Part shown: positions 20,753 through 29,314 of the stretch, one piece after another | How positions within the stretch are numbered: the stretch's first letter is position 1 | Layout of the letters: every line of letters begins with the position of its first letter | DNA from: a virus | Reading direction: 5' to 3' (one strand) | DNA: 35,088 nucleotides | Virus record (IMG/VR): IMGVR_UViG_3300045972_000017 | Location: 1 to 35,088 of that record | Position numbers and translations under genes: made by a program | The notes under the pieces: generated by a model | Told to the model about the DNA's origin: nothing | What the model saw: the letters and a program-made list of their open reading frames with translations, nothing else | Databases searched by the model: none

Positions 20753-22527
20753 TTCTCGCCTTCTTTCCAGAATCGGTCTTTGTACTCGCCCATCGGGACC
20801 TTGGACACAGCGTCGGCCGCTACGCCAGCCAGCGCTCCCCGCGTCTGTGCGGTAGCCATGCTCTCCGCCTGCGGACGTCCGTTGGGGCTGTACTCGCGGA
20901 TGTGCTTCTCAAACGTTCCGTGGGTCAGTGGCTCGGCCGCCACCTTAGCCGCCTGGATGCCTGAGCGCATCATGCCAGCCTTGGTCACGGGCACTTCGTC
21001 GCTGATGCCGCCAGAGCTGAGCCCCTTGCCGGACGTAATTCTAGCCTGCCCCATGCCACGGATGCCAAAGCTCTCCCCGAGCTGACCCAGCTCCTGGAGG
21101 GGGTGACTGCTGTCGCCGCTGACGTACTTGTTCTCAGTGGCGCGGAGCATCCGGCCCAGGTCTGCCGCGCTGACGTTGCCCTGTGGATCCACGATGCCCT
21201 TGGTGGCGGCGCGCTCCAGGGTGACTAGCGTGCGGTACTGCGGGCGGAGCTCAGTCAGCTTGGCTGCGAGTGCGGGGTGGTTGCGTGCGATTGATTGGTC
21301 AATCTCGTCAATCACCTGCCCGATGCTGTAGCGGTCAAAGTCGTCCCCTGCACGGCGAGCAGACGCGGACAGCTCGTTGCGGAGTAGTTGGACGTCCTCA
21401 GCATTCACCTTCAGCTTGATGCCCTTGGCTTGTCCAGGGTTAATCTGCCGGTACGCCGCGACGATGCGCCCCGCCGCAGTCTGTGACTCGCGGTTGGCCC
21501 AGGGATAGCCAACGTGCTGCTGATAGTTCAGGAAGTCTTCCAGCCCCTGCACGGCGGAGGCGTCCACCTTCATCTGCGTGCCGGGCTTGTAAATCTCGTC
21601 GAACTTGGCGCCCAGCTCTTGGTGGCGTTCACTGAAGAACTTAGGAGTGAGCGCCTGCGCTTCCTGCCCCGTGGGGGCGCTGGCGAGCTTATTCGCCACC
21701 TGCTGATTCTGTAGCTGTTCAGAGGTGCCGAAGCCAGACTGCAGAATGCGGGACTCATCCTGCCGAGCTTGGTCAGGGCGGATAGAGAACCCTAGGTTCT
21801 TAGCCCGCTGCCATAGCCGCTGCTGTTCGGCGCCGGGGGTGCCAAAGTACATCTTCTTCGCAGCATCGGCCACAGCAGGGGCGGCCTCAGCCACAGCTTG
21901 CCCGGCCCCGCCTAGAGCGGCCCCCATGCCGAACTGTTCTGCTTTGTTCTTGGCAAAATCCTCGCTCGTAGGAGCGCCCACCGGGGCGCTGCCCATAGCC
22001 AGGGCACCCCCAGTAGCTGCGGCCTGTCCTACGCGCTGTAGAGCCGTGCCGGTGGCCGCTGCTGCGGGGAGCGCCTTGGCCGCAGCCCCGCCCATGAGCA
22101 TGGCCCCACCAGCCTCGCCCGCAGTTTCAGGGCCAAGGAGGTCCGTAGCCTTACGGGTGATCCGGTCCGCCATGCTGGTCGTGCTGCCAGTCAGGGGGCG
22201 CACAGGCTCCTCCAGCATCTGCACGACGGCAGCGCCGGTCTTTGCCCCCTGCCGCCAGAACCCACGGCCCGTGGCCGCAGCGGCGTCCTTTAGACGACCA
22301 AGCTGCTCAGGCACCGAACCCACAGCACGGCCCAGACCGGCCATAAAGCCTTCAGGCTCCGGAGTCTTCTCGGGAGCCACGGTGCCCGGCGTGGGGCCGG
22401 GGATCTGCGGCGGGCCGGACGGTGCGGCAGACGCGCCCGCAGCCTCCTCCCACGGGGCAGCATCAGCCGCAGCGGGAGCCGACTTCTTGCCTGTTGCGGC
22501 CTCTTCCCACGGGGCTAGATCAGCCAT
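20749..22527 (-). CDS. internal virion (ejection) protein, Ala-rich
   Basis: ATG 22527 (TGATG overlap with the previous stop) is preferred over the TTG at 22542 because GGGAG lies upstream of it. The 592-residue protein has two near-identical N-terminal repeats (LAPWEEAATG and AAPWEEAAGA) and a Pro/Ala linker. A small-residue-rich region that could insert in membranes follows (LMGGAAAKALPAAAATGTAL, then the AVAEAAPAVADAAKKMYFG stretch). The C-terminal half is helical with many Gln and Arg (LWQRAKNLGFSIRPDQARQD). This composition and position match P22-like DNA ejection proteins, which leave the virion to help DNA cross the cell envelope. No lytic transglycosylase motif was found. Confidence 0.7.
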   Translation of the reverse strand: MADLAPWEEAATGKKSAPAAADAAPWEEAAGASAAPSGPPQIPGPTPGTVAPEKTPEPEGFMAGLGRAVGSVPEQLGRLKDAAAATGRGFWRQGAKTGAAVVQMLEEPVRPLTGSTTSMADRITRKATDLLGPETAGEAGGAMLMGGAAAKALPAAAATGTALQRVGQAAATGGALAMGSAPVGAPTSEDFAKNKAEQFGMGAALGGAGQAVAEAAPAVADAAKKMYFGTPGAEQQRLWQRAKNLGFSIRPDQARQDESRILQSGFGTSEQLQNQQVANKLASAPTGQEAQALTPKFFSERHQELGAKFDEIYKPGTQMKVDASAVQGLEDFLNYQQHVGYPWANRESQTAAGRIVAAYRQINPGQAKGIKLKVNAEDVQLLRNELSASARRAGDDFDRYSIGQVIDEIDQSIARNHPALAAKLTELRPQYRTLVTLERAATKGIVDPQGNVSAADLGRMLRATENKYVSGDSSHPLQELGQLGESFGIRGMGQARITSGKGLSSGGISDEVPVTKAGMMRSGIQAAKVAAEPLTHGTFEKHIREYSPNGRPQAESMATAQTRGALAGVAADAVSKVPMGEYKDRFWKEGEK

Positions 22528-24311
22528 CAGAGCTTCTCCCAATTTTCCTTGTTGGACGCCACGCCGCCCTTGAAGATATAGCCCTTGTAGACGTCACCGG
22601 GGCGGGCAGTGTTGGCGCTCTGGGCCTCAGTCAGCGTCTTGTTGCGCTTCTGCTCGTTGCGGATGGCTTTGACGTCCCCCCACTTACGAGCCTTCTCTTC
22701 AGTGGTCTTGGCGCTGGCGTAGCCGGATAGGATCTTGTCAGCCTCCTGGGAAAGAACCTTGCCCGCATCGGAGTCGCGGGCCTTCTGTTCCGTAGGACTG
22801 ACTTGGGCGTCCGTGCGAGTACCGCCCCCGCTGTTCGGCAGCTCCCCCACAGACTTGAGGGCTTCAAGCACCGACTTACTGGCGTCTGTACGGGCGCCGA
22901 CCAGGGCGGGAAGAGCCTTCTTGAGGGCAAGAATCTGTGCCAAGCTGGGATTCTTGGGGAGGGCTTTCTCAGCCAGCTCTACGAACTTGACAGGCACGCC
23001 CGCCGCGCCTGTGTTGCCTGAGTAGATCTTGGCAAGACCTTCCTGCAGGTCCACGCTGGCGAGGTTGAGCGTAGTGAATTCAGGGTCACCAGCCCACTCG
23101 GACATGCCCTTGTTCCAGATGCTGCGCAGCTTGGGCGAGTCCGGCCCGCCCAGCTTCTTCACTTCCTTCTCAACCATGTCCACCACGTTGGCGACGTTCT
23201 TCTCAGCCGCCTCCATCACAGCGGTCTGCGAAGTCAGTTTCTTCATGGCTTCGGCAGATGCACTGCGCGCCATTGAGGACTCGGCCATCTGCTCGGGGTT
23301 CAGTCCCTTTTCTTTGGCGAGACTTACAAAGCTCTTCAGGTACGCCAGCCGCGCCGCAGCCGCAGCCGCGCCAGTCCCCACGGGCAGGCCGGGGATCGGC
23401 TTACCGTTGCGGAACTGGTACTCAGCCATGAATCGATTCTCTTCGTCGGTCAGGGGCACGGAGCCAGTGTCCGCCGTGCCGGCGCCCTTCACTCCCAGGG
23501 GCTTGACGTCAGCAGGCAGCTCGGACAGGGGGATGGGCTCGGTGCCATTCTTCATGGCGATGTTGCGGCCAGGGGTGACGTCGTACTTGTTGCCCGCCGA
23601 GTCAACGAAGATGCGGGCGGACCCCGGCTTGCCGCCAGTCTTCAGCTGCTCTTCAAGGGCCTTCTCCTTGGCAGCGCGGGCCTCAAGCTCGGCGTTGACG
23701 AGCAGGCCATGCTTATACTTGGACCCTGCGTACAGGGCTTTCAGGTTCTCTGCATTGCCGGACTCTATATGGCTGAGCACCTCTGGGGAGTATCCGGGGG
23801 ACGCGCTCAGCTTGGCGTGCAGCGCGCCCCCGGACTCTTTCAGCTTCTGCTCGGCGTACTGCTGTCCTTTCTCACTGGCGTCCTTGTCGTACTGCTTGAG
23901 CAGACCGTCCAGGAGGGGCATGGTGTTCTCCACCCGCTCCGCCGTGGCCTGCCGTGTCTTCTCGTCCATGCTGGCGATAGATGACTTCAACTGCGCATCG
24001 GCCTGCTTCAGCTTGGTGGCGTGGCCCATCAGGTTCTCATACCCCGACGGGCTGAGCTTGCCCTTCAGACCCTCAAGAGCCTTGTCCACGCCCGTGGGGG
24101 TGTAGATGTCGAACTCTGGGTTCTGCATGGCCTGCTTCAGCACGTCGCGGTCTTGGTTAGCGTCTTGCTGCCCCTGCGCCGCTTCTTCAGTCTTGATCCG
24201 CTGACCGGCTAGGGTGTACCCAGCCTGTACGGAACCAGGATAGTCGAAGGACGACGGAGCCGCCTTCATGGGGAGCTGATTGCTGTTCAGCAGTCCAAAG
24301 TCAACAGCCAT
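22527..24311 (-). CDS. internal virion (ejection) protein, helical/coiled coil
   Basis: ATG 24311 starts three bases after the preceding TAA, with GGAGTAAG upstream. The 594-residue protein is Gln-, Lys- and Ala-rich with long predicted helices (for example GQQYAEQKLKESGGALHAKL and LEARAAKEKALEEQLKTGG). The short N-terminal segment is NSNQLPMKAAPSSFDYPG. Composition and genome position place it in the ejection-protein set, between the S74-tailed protein and the APWEEAA protein. No enzymatic motif is visible. Confidence 0.7.
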   Translation of the reverse strand: MAVDFGLLNSNQLPMKAAPSSFDYPGSVQAGYTLAGQRIKTEEAAQGQQDANQDRDVLKQAMQNPEFDIYTPTGVDKALEGLKGKLSPSGYENLMGHATKLKQADAQLKSSIASMDEKTRQATAERVENTMPLLDGLLKQYDKDASEKGQQYAEQKLKESGGALHAKLSASPGYSPEVLSHIESGNAENLKALYAGSKYKHGLLVNAELEARAAKEKALEEQLKTGGKPGSARIFVDSAGNKYDVTPGRNIAMKNGTEPIPLSELPADVKPLGVKGAGTADTGSVPLTDEENRFMAEYQFRNGKPIPGLPVGTGAAAAAARLAYLKSFVSLAKEKGLNPEQMAESSMARSASAEAMKKLTSQTAVMEAAEKNVANVVDMVEKEVKKLGGPDSPKLRSIWNKGMSEWAGDPEFTTLNLASVDLQEGLAKIYSGNTGAAGVPVKFVELAEKALPKNPSLAQILALKKALPALVGARTDASKSVLEALKSVGELPNSGGGTRTDAQVSPTEQKARDSDAGKVLSQEADKILSGYASAKTTEEKARKWGDVKAIRNEQKRNKTLTEAQSANTARPGDVYKGYIFKGGVASNKENWEKL

Positions 24312-24314
24312 TTC

Positions 24315-25278
24315 TTACTCCAGCTTGCCGTAGTCCACCATGCGGAACCCTTGGGTGTCCTTCTTCACGGCGGCTGGGCGCATCTTCTCAACGTCCTGAG
24401 CCATGACCCCCATCTGCTTAGGACCGCCAGACTTCATGCGGTACGTGTAGATGGGGATGCCCTCGTTGGTGTAGCCAACATGCTCAATGTCGTCCTTCAA
24501 TCGCTCGTCGGAGTACAGGGAGCCGCTGGCGCCGCTTGTGTCCACCACGGGGTCGCCTGCGCCGTTGACGCCCGCAGCCTGTGAGGACGAGGTGCTGTTC
24601 TGGTTGCTGAAGATGCCGTTCAGCGTGTTCTGCACCGTCTGGTTGTTCGCTATATCCCCAAAGGCTTTGCCGTAGGCGTTGGACTGCGCCAGTCCGCCCG
24701 CCGCCTGCGCCGCCCCGGAGGCCAGCGCCGCGTTGGACGCAGCGTCCGCCACGGAGTTCACCGCAGTCTGCCCCACCTGCGCCAGAGATTGTGTGGCATT
24801 CAGCTTCTGGTTCTGCTGCGCCATCCACTGGTTGAACGCCTGATTCTGGAACTGGGCAGCGTTCTCCTCGGCGAACTTGGTGCCCGCCTGCTGTGCGTTC
24901 GTGCCCAGCAGGCCGCCCTTGGCCGCGAAGCTGTTGCCGATCTGCTGCTCGCCCTGCTTGAGGGCGAACTGCATGGCGTCGCTGTTCGTGGCGTCGGCCA
25001 TGGAGAACTTCTTGTCGAACTCACCCCCAGGCTTGAGGCCCGCAGACAGATCGCCAAGCGCGGCAGTGCCCGCATCTACCCACGGCTTGCGCTGCTCGGC
25101 GGATATGTCTGTCGCCCGGTTCGCTGCGTCCGACTGCTTGTTTGCCGCGCTACGCGACGAATCGGCGCTGATTAGCGCCCCTCCAACTACTGCTGCTGCG
25201 GCCCACGGGATAACGTCACGCTACCTTAGCGGGGGTGTTATCCCCGCTAAGGTCCAGAAGAGATTGATTGAAGGTCAT
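24315..25278 (-). CDS. ejection-type virion protein with S74-like tail; +1 frame break near N-terminus
   Basis: ATG 25278 lies two bases after the oxygenase stop, with GGAG well placed. It encodes only 20 residues (MTFNQSLLDLSGDNTPAKVA) before UGA at 25218-25216. The main open frame begins at 25220 in the +1 frame and has no ATG, GTG or TTG until residue 74 (ATG 25001), yet its sequence before that is clearly coding (IPWAAAAVVGGALISADSS, then NKQSDAANRATDISAEQRKP). Joining the frames at GCG-UGA-C gives about 320 residues. The middle is Gln/Ala-rich; the C-terminus, SDERLKDDIEHVG followed by IPIYTYRM and GVMAQDVEKMRPAAV, resembles the S74 intramolecular chaperone domain. A non-canonical start coupled to the 20-residue ORF is the alternative. 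Confidence 0.7.
25223..25253 (-). promoter_or_regulatory. 12-bp stem-loop beside the frame break
   Basis: ACCTTAGCGGGG and CCCCGCTAAGGT pair perfectly over 12 bp around a 7-base loop, ending five bases upstream of the UGA at 25218-25216. It lies inside the 20-residue reading frame. The AAGG of its 3' arm is also an SD-like sequence just upstream of UGA-C, an arrangement reminiscent of the RF2 (prfB) +1 frameshift site. Confidence 0.55.
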
Positions 25279-25279
25279 A

Positions 25280-25813
25280 TCAGGTCTCCAGTCGTACGCA
25301 AATAATCATCGAGACGCGCTCGTAGGGGGTGGGGTTCTCCACCCAGTGGAGGTACTGATTGTCGAACCAGTACAGGTCGCCCGGCTTGGTCTCCAGGGCG
25401 CAGTCTTCCATTGCGAAGACCTGCCCCGGGGCGCTGGCAATCTGCACGGCGAACTTCGAGTACCTACGGGCGTGCCAGCCGGGGTCCACGTGCGGCTTGC
25501 ACGTCTTGCCAGGGGGGATGCGGGTGATGAGTACCCCGCCCAGCTCCACCCCGTTGGTGAAGTGCAGGATGTCCGAGCACAAGCCCTTCACGCCCAGCAC
25601 GTCGGCACTGGGGTACCAGAACGACGTATGCGGCTGGCCGTCAACCGAGCGCTCGGGCTCTCCGTACCGGAGCCAGATGTCGTCAAGCCCGTAGTGCGGG
25701 CTCTCCGGGCTGGCGGTGCGCGTAGTGTGCTCGTTCCATAGCTGTGGGTTCTTCAGCAGCGCCCAGTAGATGGGCGCCACGTTCAGACCCTGACCGATGA
25801 GCTGCGCGTTCAT
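25280..25813 (-). CDS. 2-oxoglutarate/Fe(II)-dependent oxygenase (Asp/Asn hydroxylase type)
   Basis: A 177-residue protein starting at ATG 25813 (ATGA overlap with the cupin gene). The Fe(II) facial triad is visible as H108 and D110 (PHVDPG) and H156 (YLHWVENP), and R166 in ERVSMIICVR fits the 2-oxoglutarate-binding Arg. The jelly-roll pattern and NxxxHxVxN-type tail resemble aspartyl/asparaginyl beta-hydroxylases and phage 2OG oxygenases. The substrate could be a virion protein, an amino acid or a nucleic-acid base; location in the late operon favours a virion or cell-envelope target. The next gene starts two bases after its stop. Confidence 0.8.
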   Translation of the reverse strand: MNAQLIGQGLNVAPIYWALLKNPQLWNEHTTRTASPESPHYGLDDIWLRYGEPERSVDGQPHTSFWYPSADVLGVKGLCSDILHFTNGVELGGVLITRIPPGKTCKPHVDPGWHARRYSKFAVQIASAPGQVFAMEDCALETKPGDLYWFDNQYLHWVENPTPYERVSMIICVRLET

Positions 25814-26127
25814 GCCACGAGCCTCAGCGATTCTTCAGCCAACTGGCGCGGGGCTAGATCCCCAGCCCACAGGCACAGCCAGATGATGTCTGTCTTGGCG
25901 TAGACAGAGTGGCGCGTATTGGCCGGCACCGTGGCCGTGCAGTACCCCGTCAACTCCTGCTCCACGCCGTCGATTGTAACGATAGCGGTGCCAGACACTA
26001 GCACGGAGGTGTGCGCGTGCGGGTGGACGTGGGACTCCAGCATGTGCCCAGCGGGCGCCGTGGTTTCGACGACGAACACGTTGCCGTCGGCCTCTTCGCC
26101 ACCAAAGAACTTGATTCCGAATGTCAT
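25810..26127 (-). CDS. cupin-domain protein
   Basis: A 105-residue single-domain cupin with ATGA overlaps at both ends. Cupin motif 1 is SHVHPHAHTSVLVSG (H33, H35, H37, H39) and motif 2 is VPANTRHSVYA (H73), enough to bind one metal ion. Small cupins include sugar epimerases, dioxygenases and ligand-binding proteins, so the activity is undetermined. It is paired with a 2OG oxygenase, suggesting joint action on one metabolite or on a virion component. Confidence 0.8.
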   Translation of the reverse strand: MTFGIKFFGGEEADGNVFVVETTAPAGHMLESHVHPHAHTSVLVSGTAIVTIDGVEQELTGYCTATVPANTRHSVYAKTDIIWLCLWAGDLAPRQLAEESLRLVA

Positions 26128-26396
26128 ATAGCCTCTGCGGTTAGGAACTCAGGCTTATTCACAAGTATAGCATACAGAGTGGCCCGGTCCGCGTCGGGGC
26201 GGAAGTCATTGCCTGAAAGTGAAACCTTAACCGACGCGATGGGGAGCTTACCGCGTTCCTGCGCCACCTTCGTCACGTAGCCGAATAGCAACACCTCGCA
26301 CGTCTTGGTTCGGTAGTCTTGGCTGACTGCTCCGATGTGCCAGTACGTAGCGTTGACGCCGAATTCGGTCGGGATTACTGCTGCAAGGCCCATCAC
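26124..26396 (-). CDS. small protein, tail region, unknown function
   Basis: GTG 26396 or ATG 26393 (GTGATG) could start this 90-residue protein; both overlap the previous stop. The pattern is beta-rich (NATYWHIGAVSQDYRTKTCE, then VLLFGYVTKVAQERG). It lies among tail genes and is perhaps a minor virion component or fibre chaperone; no family is recognised. Confidence 0.6.
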   Translation of the reverse strand: MMGLAAVIPTEFGVNATYWHIGAVSQDYRTKTCEVLLFGYVTKVAQERGKLPIASVKVSLSGNDFRPDADRATLYAILVNKPEFLTAEAI

Positions 26397-26941
26397 ACCA
26401 CCGCCAAATGACGAACAGTGCCGCCAGAGTCAGTGACTGTGATGTACCCCGTAACAGGGGCGAGCGCAGAAACGGTAAACACTCCGAATTTTAAGCCCCC
26501 ACCCACAGTGAGGTTATTTACCGTGACGTCCTGCACCCAGGCTCCATCCGCTTGGAGTAGGCGTGTTCCACCGGGGCTGGCAGGCACTAGCCCCTTGACT
26601 GTGCCGCTGAAGGAGTCCAGCGCGGCAGTCACCTGCGTGGGGGTGAGCGTCTCTACGCTGCCGGTGCCCGCCGTAGTGCGGCCGAGGAACGTAGACGTGG
26701 GCACGTCCTGCACCTTGGCAAGCGTGACTGCCTTGGGGTCAATGGTCCACACAGCGCCGCTGCCGCTGACAGTGACGTCCCCCCGATCGCCATCGAACGT
26801 AAAGTTCTGTACTGAGGCGCTGATGCGCTGTACTTCAGTAAACCAAGTCAGCCACGCCTTCTCCACCCCCTGAAGCGTAGGCGACATAGACCTAGATATG
26901 GGAGACCCCGCTGGGGGGTTCCCTAGTTGTCTAACTGTCAT
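26393..26941 (-). CDS. tail fibre-like protein
   Basis: The start is ATG 26941, overlapping the gp10-like stop; the extension to 26995 shadows that gene. The 182-residue protein begins with a helical head (MSPTLQGVEKAWLTWFTEVQ) and continues with short beta repeats typical of fibres: VTVSGSGAVWTIDPKAVTL, ALDSFSGTVKGLVPASPGGT and LQADGAWVQ. The SGTVKGLVPASP...ADGAW string is common in tail fibre and collar proteins. It probably attaches to or follows the gp10-like hub, possibly as a short fibre or spike base. Confidence 0.65.
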   Translation of the reverse strand: MTVRQLGNPPAGSPISRSMSPTLQGVEKAWLTWFTEVQRISASVQNFTFDGDRGDVTVSGSGAVWTIDPKAVTLAKVQDVPTSTFLGRTTAGTGSVETLTPTQVTAALDSFSGTVKGLVPASPGGTRLLQADGAWVQDVTVNNLTVGGGLKFGVFTVSALAPVTGYITVTDSGGTVRHLAVV

Positions 26942-28364
26942 CGGACTCCACCACTGCAGAGATGTTGCCCAGAATGAATGGGGAAGAGTCCACACTCTTT
27001 ATGCGGAACACGTAGTCTTCAGCGGACCCCAGCCGGCGCACCACGGCGCGGGAAGTGCGGGGGTTGGCGCCGCTGAAGGATAGTGTCTTCACAGGTCCAA
27101 AATTGATGCCCCCGTCCTTCGACACTTCCAGTGACACCGTACCCGAGGACTGCTCGGTCGTGTTCATGTCTATCATGAGTTCACTAACCGAGATGGTGTT
27201 TCCCCCATCACGGAGGTGCTTGGTGCACACCTCCCTGGGAATGGTAACTCCATTGTCCGTTCCGCTGTAGGCATTCACCACGTAGATGTTTCCCGTGGTG
27301 GCGTCCGCCACCAGCGTTCCACGGGCAGAGGACGTACTTAGATTTCCAAGATACCGGCCAGACGACCCCGTCTGTAGCTCAGACCACACCCCAGTAAGCG
27401 TGTCCAGCATGATGGAGAGGGCTGTTCCCGGCCACGACAGGCAATACATCGCGTGCCCATTCACCGAGTACGCCATGCCCACAGCAGAGGGCATAACATC
27501 AAATCCCACACGCTTTTCTAGCCAGTTGTTGACGTCTTCCGTACTCACAGGCTTGACAGCGTACCCACTGAGCACCAGCACCTGAATGCTGCTCTCGCCG
27601 TTGGATCCCACAAAGTAGATGTCGTTACCGATGCGGACACGGGAGTAGACGGCAGTAAGCCCCCATGCTAGCGTGGTGCCGTTCACACGCTGAAACGGGC
27701 TGGGGGAGGTGCCTATGTTAGACCAGAACTCAATGCTGGACTCGCCCCAGAGTACGACAGTGCTGTTGAACGCGTCGATGGCTATGAGGGGGTCGCCACT
27801 GCTTTCCTTGAATGCCGACACCAGAGGTGTCCACGTGGTGGGGTCTAGCAACACGCTCTGGCGGAACTCTCGGGTAGCGCCAGGAACCACGGCAAGGAAC
27901 AGAGAATCAATGTACGCAACGGACAGAGTTGTCTGGGGGGCGTTGGCGTCCACAACCACCGTGAGCGTGTTCGTTGACGAATCAACCTGCCAGAGATTGG
28001 TGCCGTCTGGAATAAGTATGTGCCTACCGTCGTAGACCATACCAACCACTGGCGCGGTGCCTACGTATGTGCTGATGCCTCCAACGAGCGTGACGGCCCC
28101 CGTAGCCGTCAGCATCACGTAGACAGAGGAGCCGGCCACGATGTATACGCGGTCAGTGGCTGCGTCGCCGGGCACACGCAGAAGACCCCGTATCGGAGAA
28201 GACGGAACGGCAGAAAACAACGTGAGGCCGGGGGTGCCAAGGACGAACACCGACGACCGGTCGCCATCTGTCCGTACAGAGTAGTAGACGTTAAGTCGGC
28301 GTTGGCTGGTGATAAGCGGGTCGATGGACTTGAACCCATGCCCCAGGAGCGGTACGGGCTTCAA
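26931..28364 (-). CDS. P22 gp10-like packaged DNA stabilisation / tail hub protein
   Basis: TTG 28364 overlaps the gp4-like stop (TTGA). The 477-residue length is almost that of P22 gp10 (472), and the sequence opens with the gp10-type region KPVPLLGHGFKSIDPLI followed by RLNVYYS and GTPGLTLFSAVPSSPIRGLL. Repeated beta hairpins with VYIVAGSSVYVM and SIEFWSNIGTSP follow. gp10 closes the portal channel and forms the tail-hub layer to which the needle and spikes attach. Together with the adjacent gp4-like gene it defines a podovirus neck. Confidence 0.82.
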   Translation of the reverse strand: MKPVPLLGHGFKSIDPLITSQRRLNVYYSVRTDGDRSSVFVLGTPGLTLFSAVPSSPIRGLLRVPGDAATDRVYIVAGSSVYVMLTATGAVTLVGGISTYVGTAPVVGMVYDGRHILIPDGTNLWQVDSSTNTLTVVVDANAPQTTLSVAYIDSLFLAVVPGATREFRQSVLLDPTTWTPLVSAFKESSGDPLIAIDAFNSTVVLWGESSIEFWSNIGTSPSPFQRVNGTTLAWGLTAVYSRVRIGNDIYFVGSNGESSIQVLVLSGYAVKPVSTEDVNNWLEKRVGFDVMPSAVGMAYSVNGHAMYCLSWPGTALSIMLDTLTGVWSELQTGSSGRYLGNLSTSSARGTLVADATTGNIYVVNAYSGTDNGVTIPREVCTKHLRDGGNTISVSELMIDMNTTEQSSGTVSLEVSKDGGINFGPVKTLSFSGANPRTSRAVVRRLGSAEDYVFRIKSVDSSPFILGNISAVVESDDS

Positions 28365-29314
28365 TCCTCGCCCCCGGGTTGGAAGTATGCGTCAGAGATT
28401 TCCGCCCCGCCATTACGGGCGATGGCGAGCGCGCTGTTCTTCAACTGCTCCATCTTCTGGTCCCACTTGGCGCGGAACATGGGGCAGATCTGCTCGGCCA
28501 GCCCCCAGCACAGCGCCAGAAACCACTCCTGCGGGAAGTGAGGGGCGTCTGTGCCGTTGACGAAGTCCTGTACGGGCTCCATGTAGGTCAGCACGGCGTA
28601 CTTGGTGACGTCCTGCGCAGCCCCCACGTCAAAGTAGACCGTGGCTGCGTTGATACCCTTCTCAAAATACAGGGCTGAGGGGTCGCCAATGTTCGTGGGG
28701 TCGGCCTTGTTCGGCAGTGCGTCGTATGTCTGCACGGTCATGACGCGCAGGGGGTTGTCTGAGAGGTCAGAATCGCGCAAAAGCGCGGTTTCGACGACTA
28801 GGGGCGACTGGGCTGCTGTTTGGTAGACAAAAAGTTGCGCCCCGGCCTGCACTGCGGCAGGCAGTGCGCCCGCTAGGTTTATCGTGGTGCCCGCTACTGA
28901 GGACACTGTGGTCCAGAACAGCGTGCCAGCGCACTCAATGCCAATGTGATAGGTGCCGGCCACCCCCGTGACTGAGGAAGCGACGACTGCTATGGCCCCC
29001 TGAGCTGCGTCCAGCGTGGTGGCCGTGCTAGCAAACGAGTTGGTCCAGCCAGTGGCCGTGGGGCCGATGGGGCGCACGCCCGTCGTGCCATCAAGGAACA
29101 GGTAACCCCGCCTGCGAGTCCACACCTTGAGTCCAGGGGCGAAGTCAGACTTCCCCATCCACTGCTTCACCAGCATATTCAGCACAAAGGCACAGTCCGT
29201 GAGTTCTGTGCCTTGGACGGTGTCGTCAGGGTCCAGGCGATGTATGTTCAACATCGCCTGCCGGATGATCTGGTCCCTAGTTACTGAGAAGCTGTAGCTG
29301 CCCGATGTTGTCAC
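28361..29314 (-). CDS. P22 gp4-like head-to-tail adaptor
   Basis: It starts at GTG 29314 with GGAG eight bases upstream and overlaps the previous gene by 38 bases. The 317-residue protein begins with the gp4-type helical N-terminus (RDQIIRQAMLNIHRLDPDD, LTDCAFVLNMLVKQWM). It ends with a helical tail (QEWFLALCWGLAEQICPMFR). It is longer than P22 gp4 (166 residues) because of a beta-rich insertion in the middle (about residues 85-180). It should bind the portal and connect to the gp10-like hub encoded next; the portal gene itself is not in the window. Confidence 0.75.
   Translation of the reverse strand: MTTSGSYSFSVTRDQIIRQAMLNIHRLDPDDTVQGTELTDCAFVLNMLVKQWMGKSDFAPGLKVWTRRRGYLFLDGTTGVRPIGPTATGWTNSFASTATTLDAAQGAIAVVASSVTGVAGTYHIGIECAGTLFWTTVSSVAGTTINLAGALPAAVQAGAQLFVYQTAAQSPLVVETALLRDSDLSDNPLRVMTVQTYDALPNKADPTNIGDPSALYFEKGINAATVYFDVGAAQDVTKYAVLTYMEPVQDFVNGTDAPHFPQEWFLALCWGLAEQICPMFRAKWDQKMEQLKNSALAIARNGGAEISDAYFQPGGED

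Noticed and set aside
23029-24105. Plus-strand ORF of 358 residues opposite the ejection protein
   Set aside because: Antisense shadow of a GC-rich coding region; Ser/Pro/Arg-rich, with no ribosome site or domain, on the strand opposite a continuous operon.
25001-25001. ATG 25001 as the true start of the S74-tailed protein
   Set aside because: The 73 residues upstream in the same frame are clearly coding in style and continue up to the frame break, and starting here would leave an unexplained gap of about 280 bases in a tightly packed operon.
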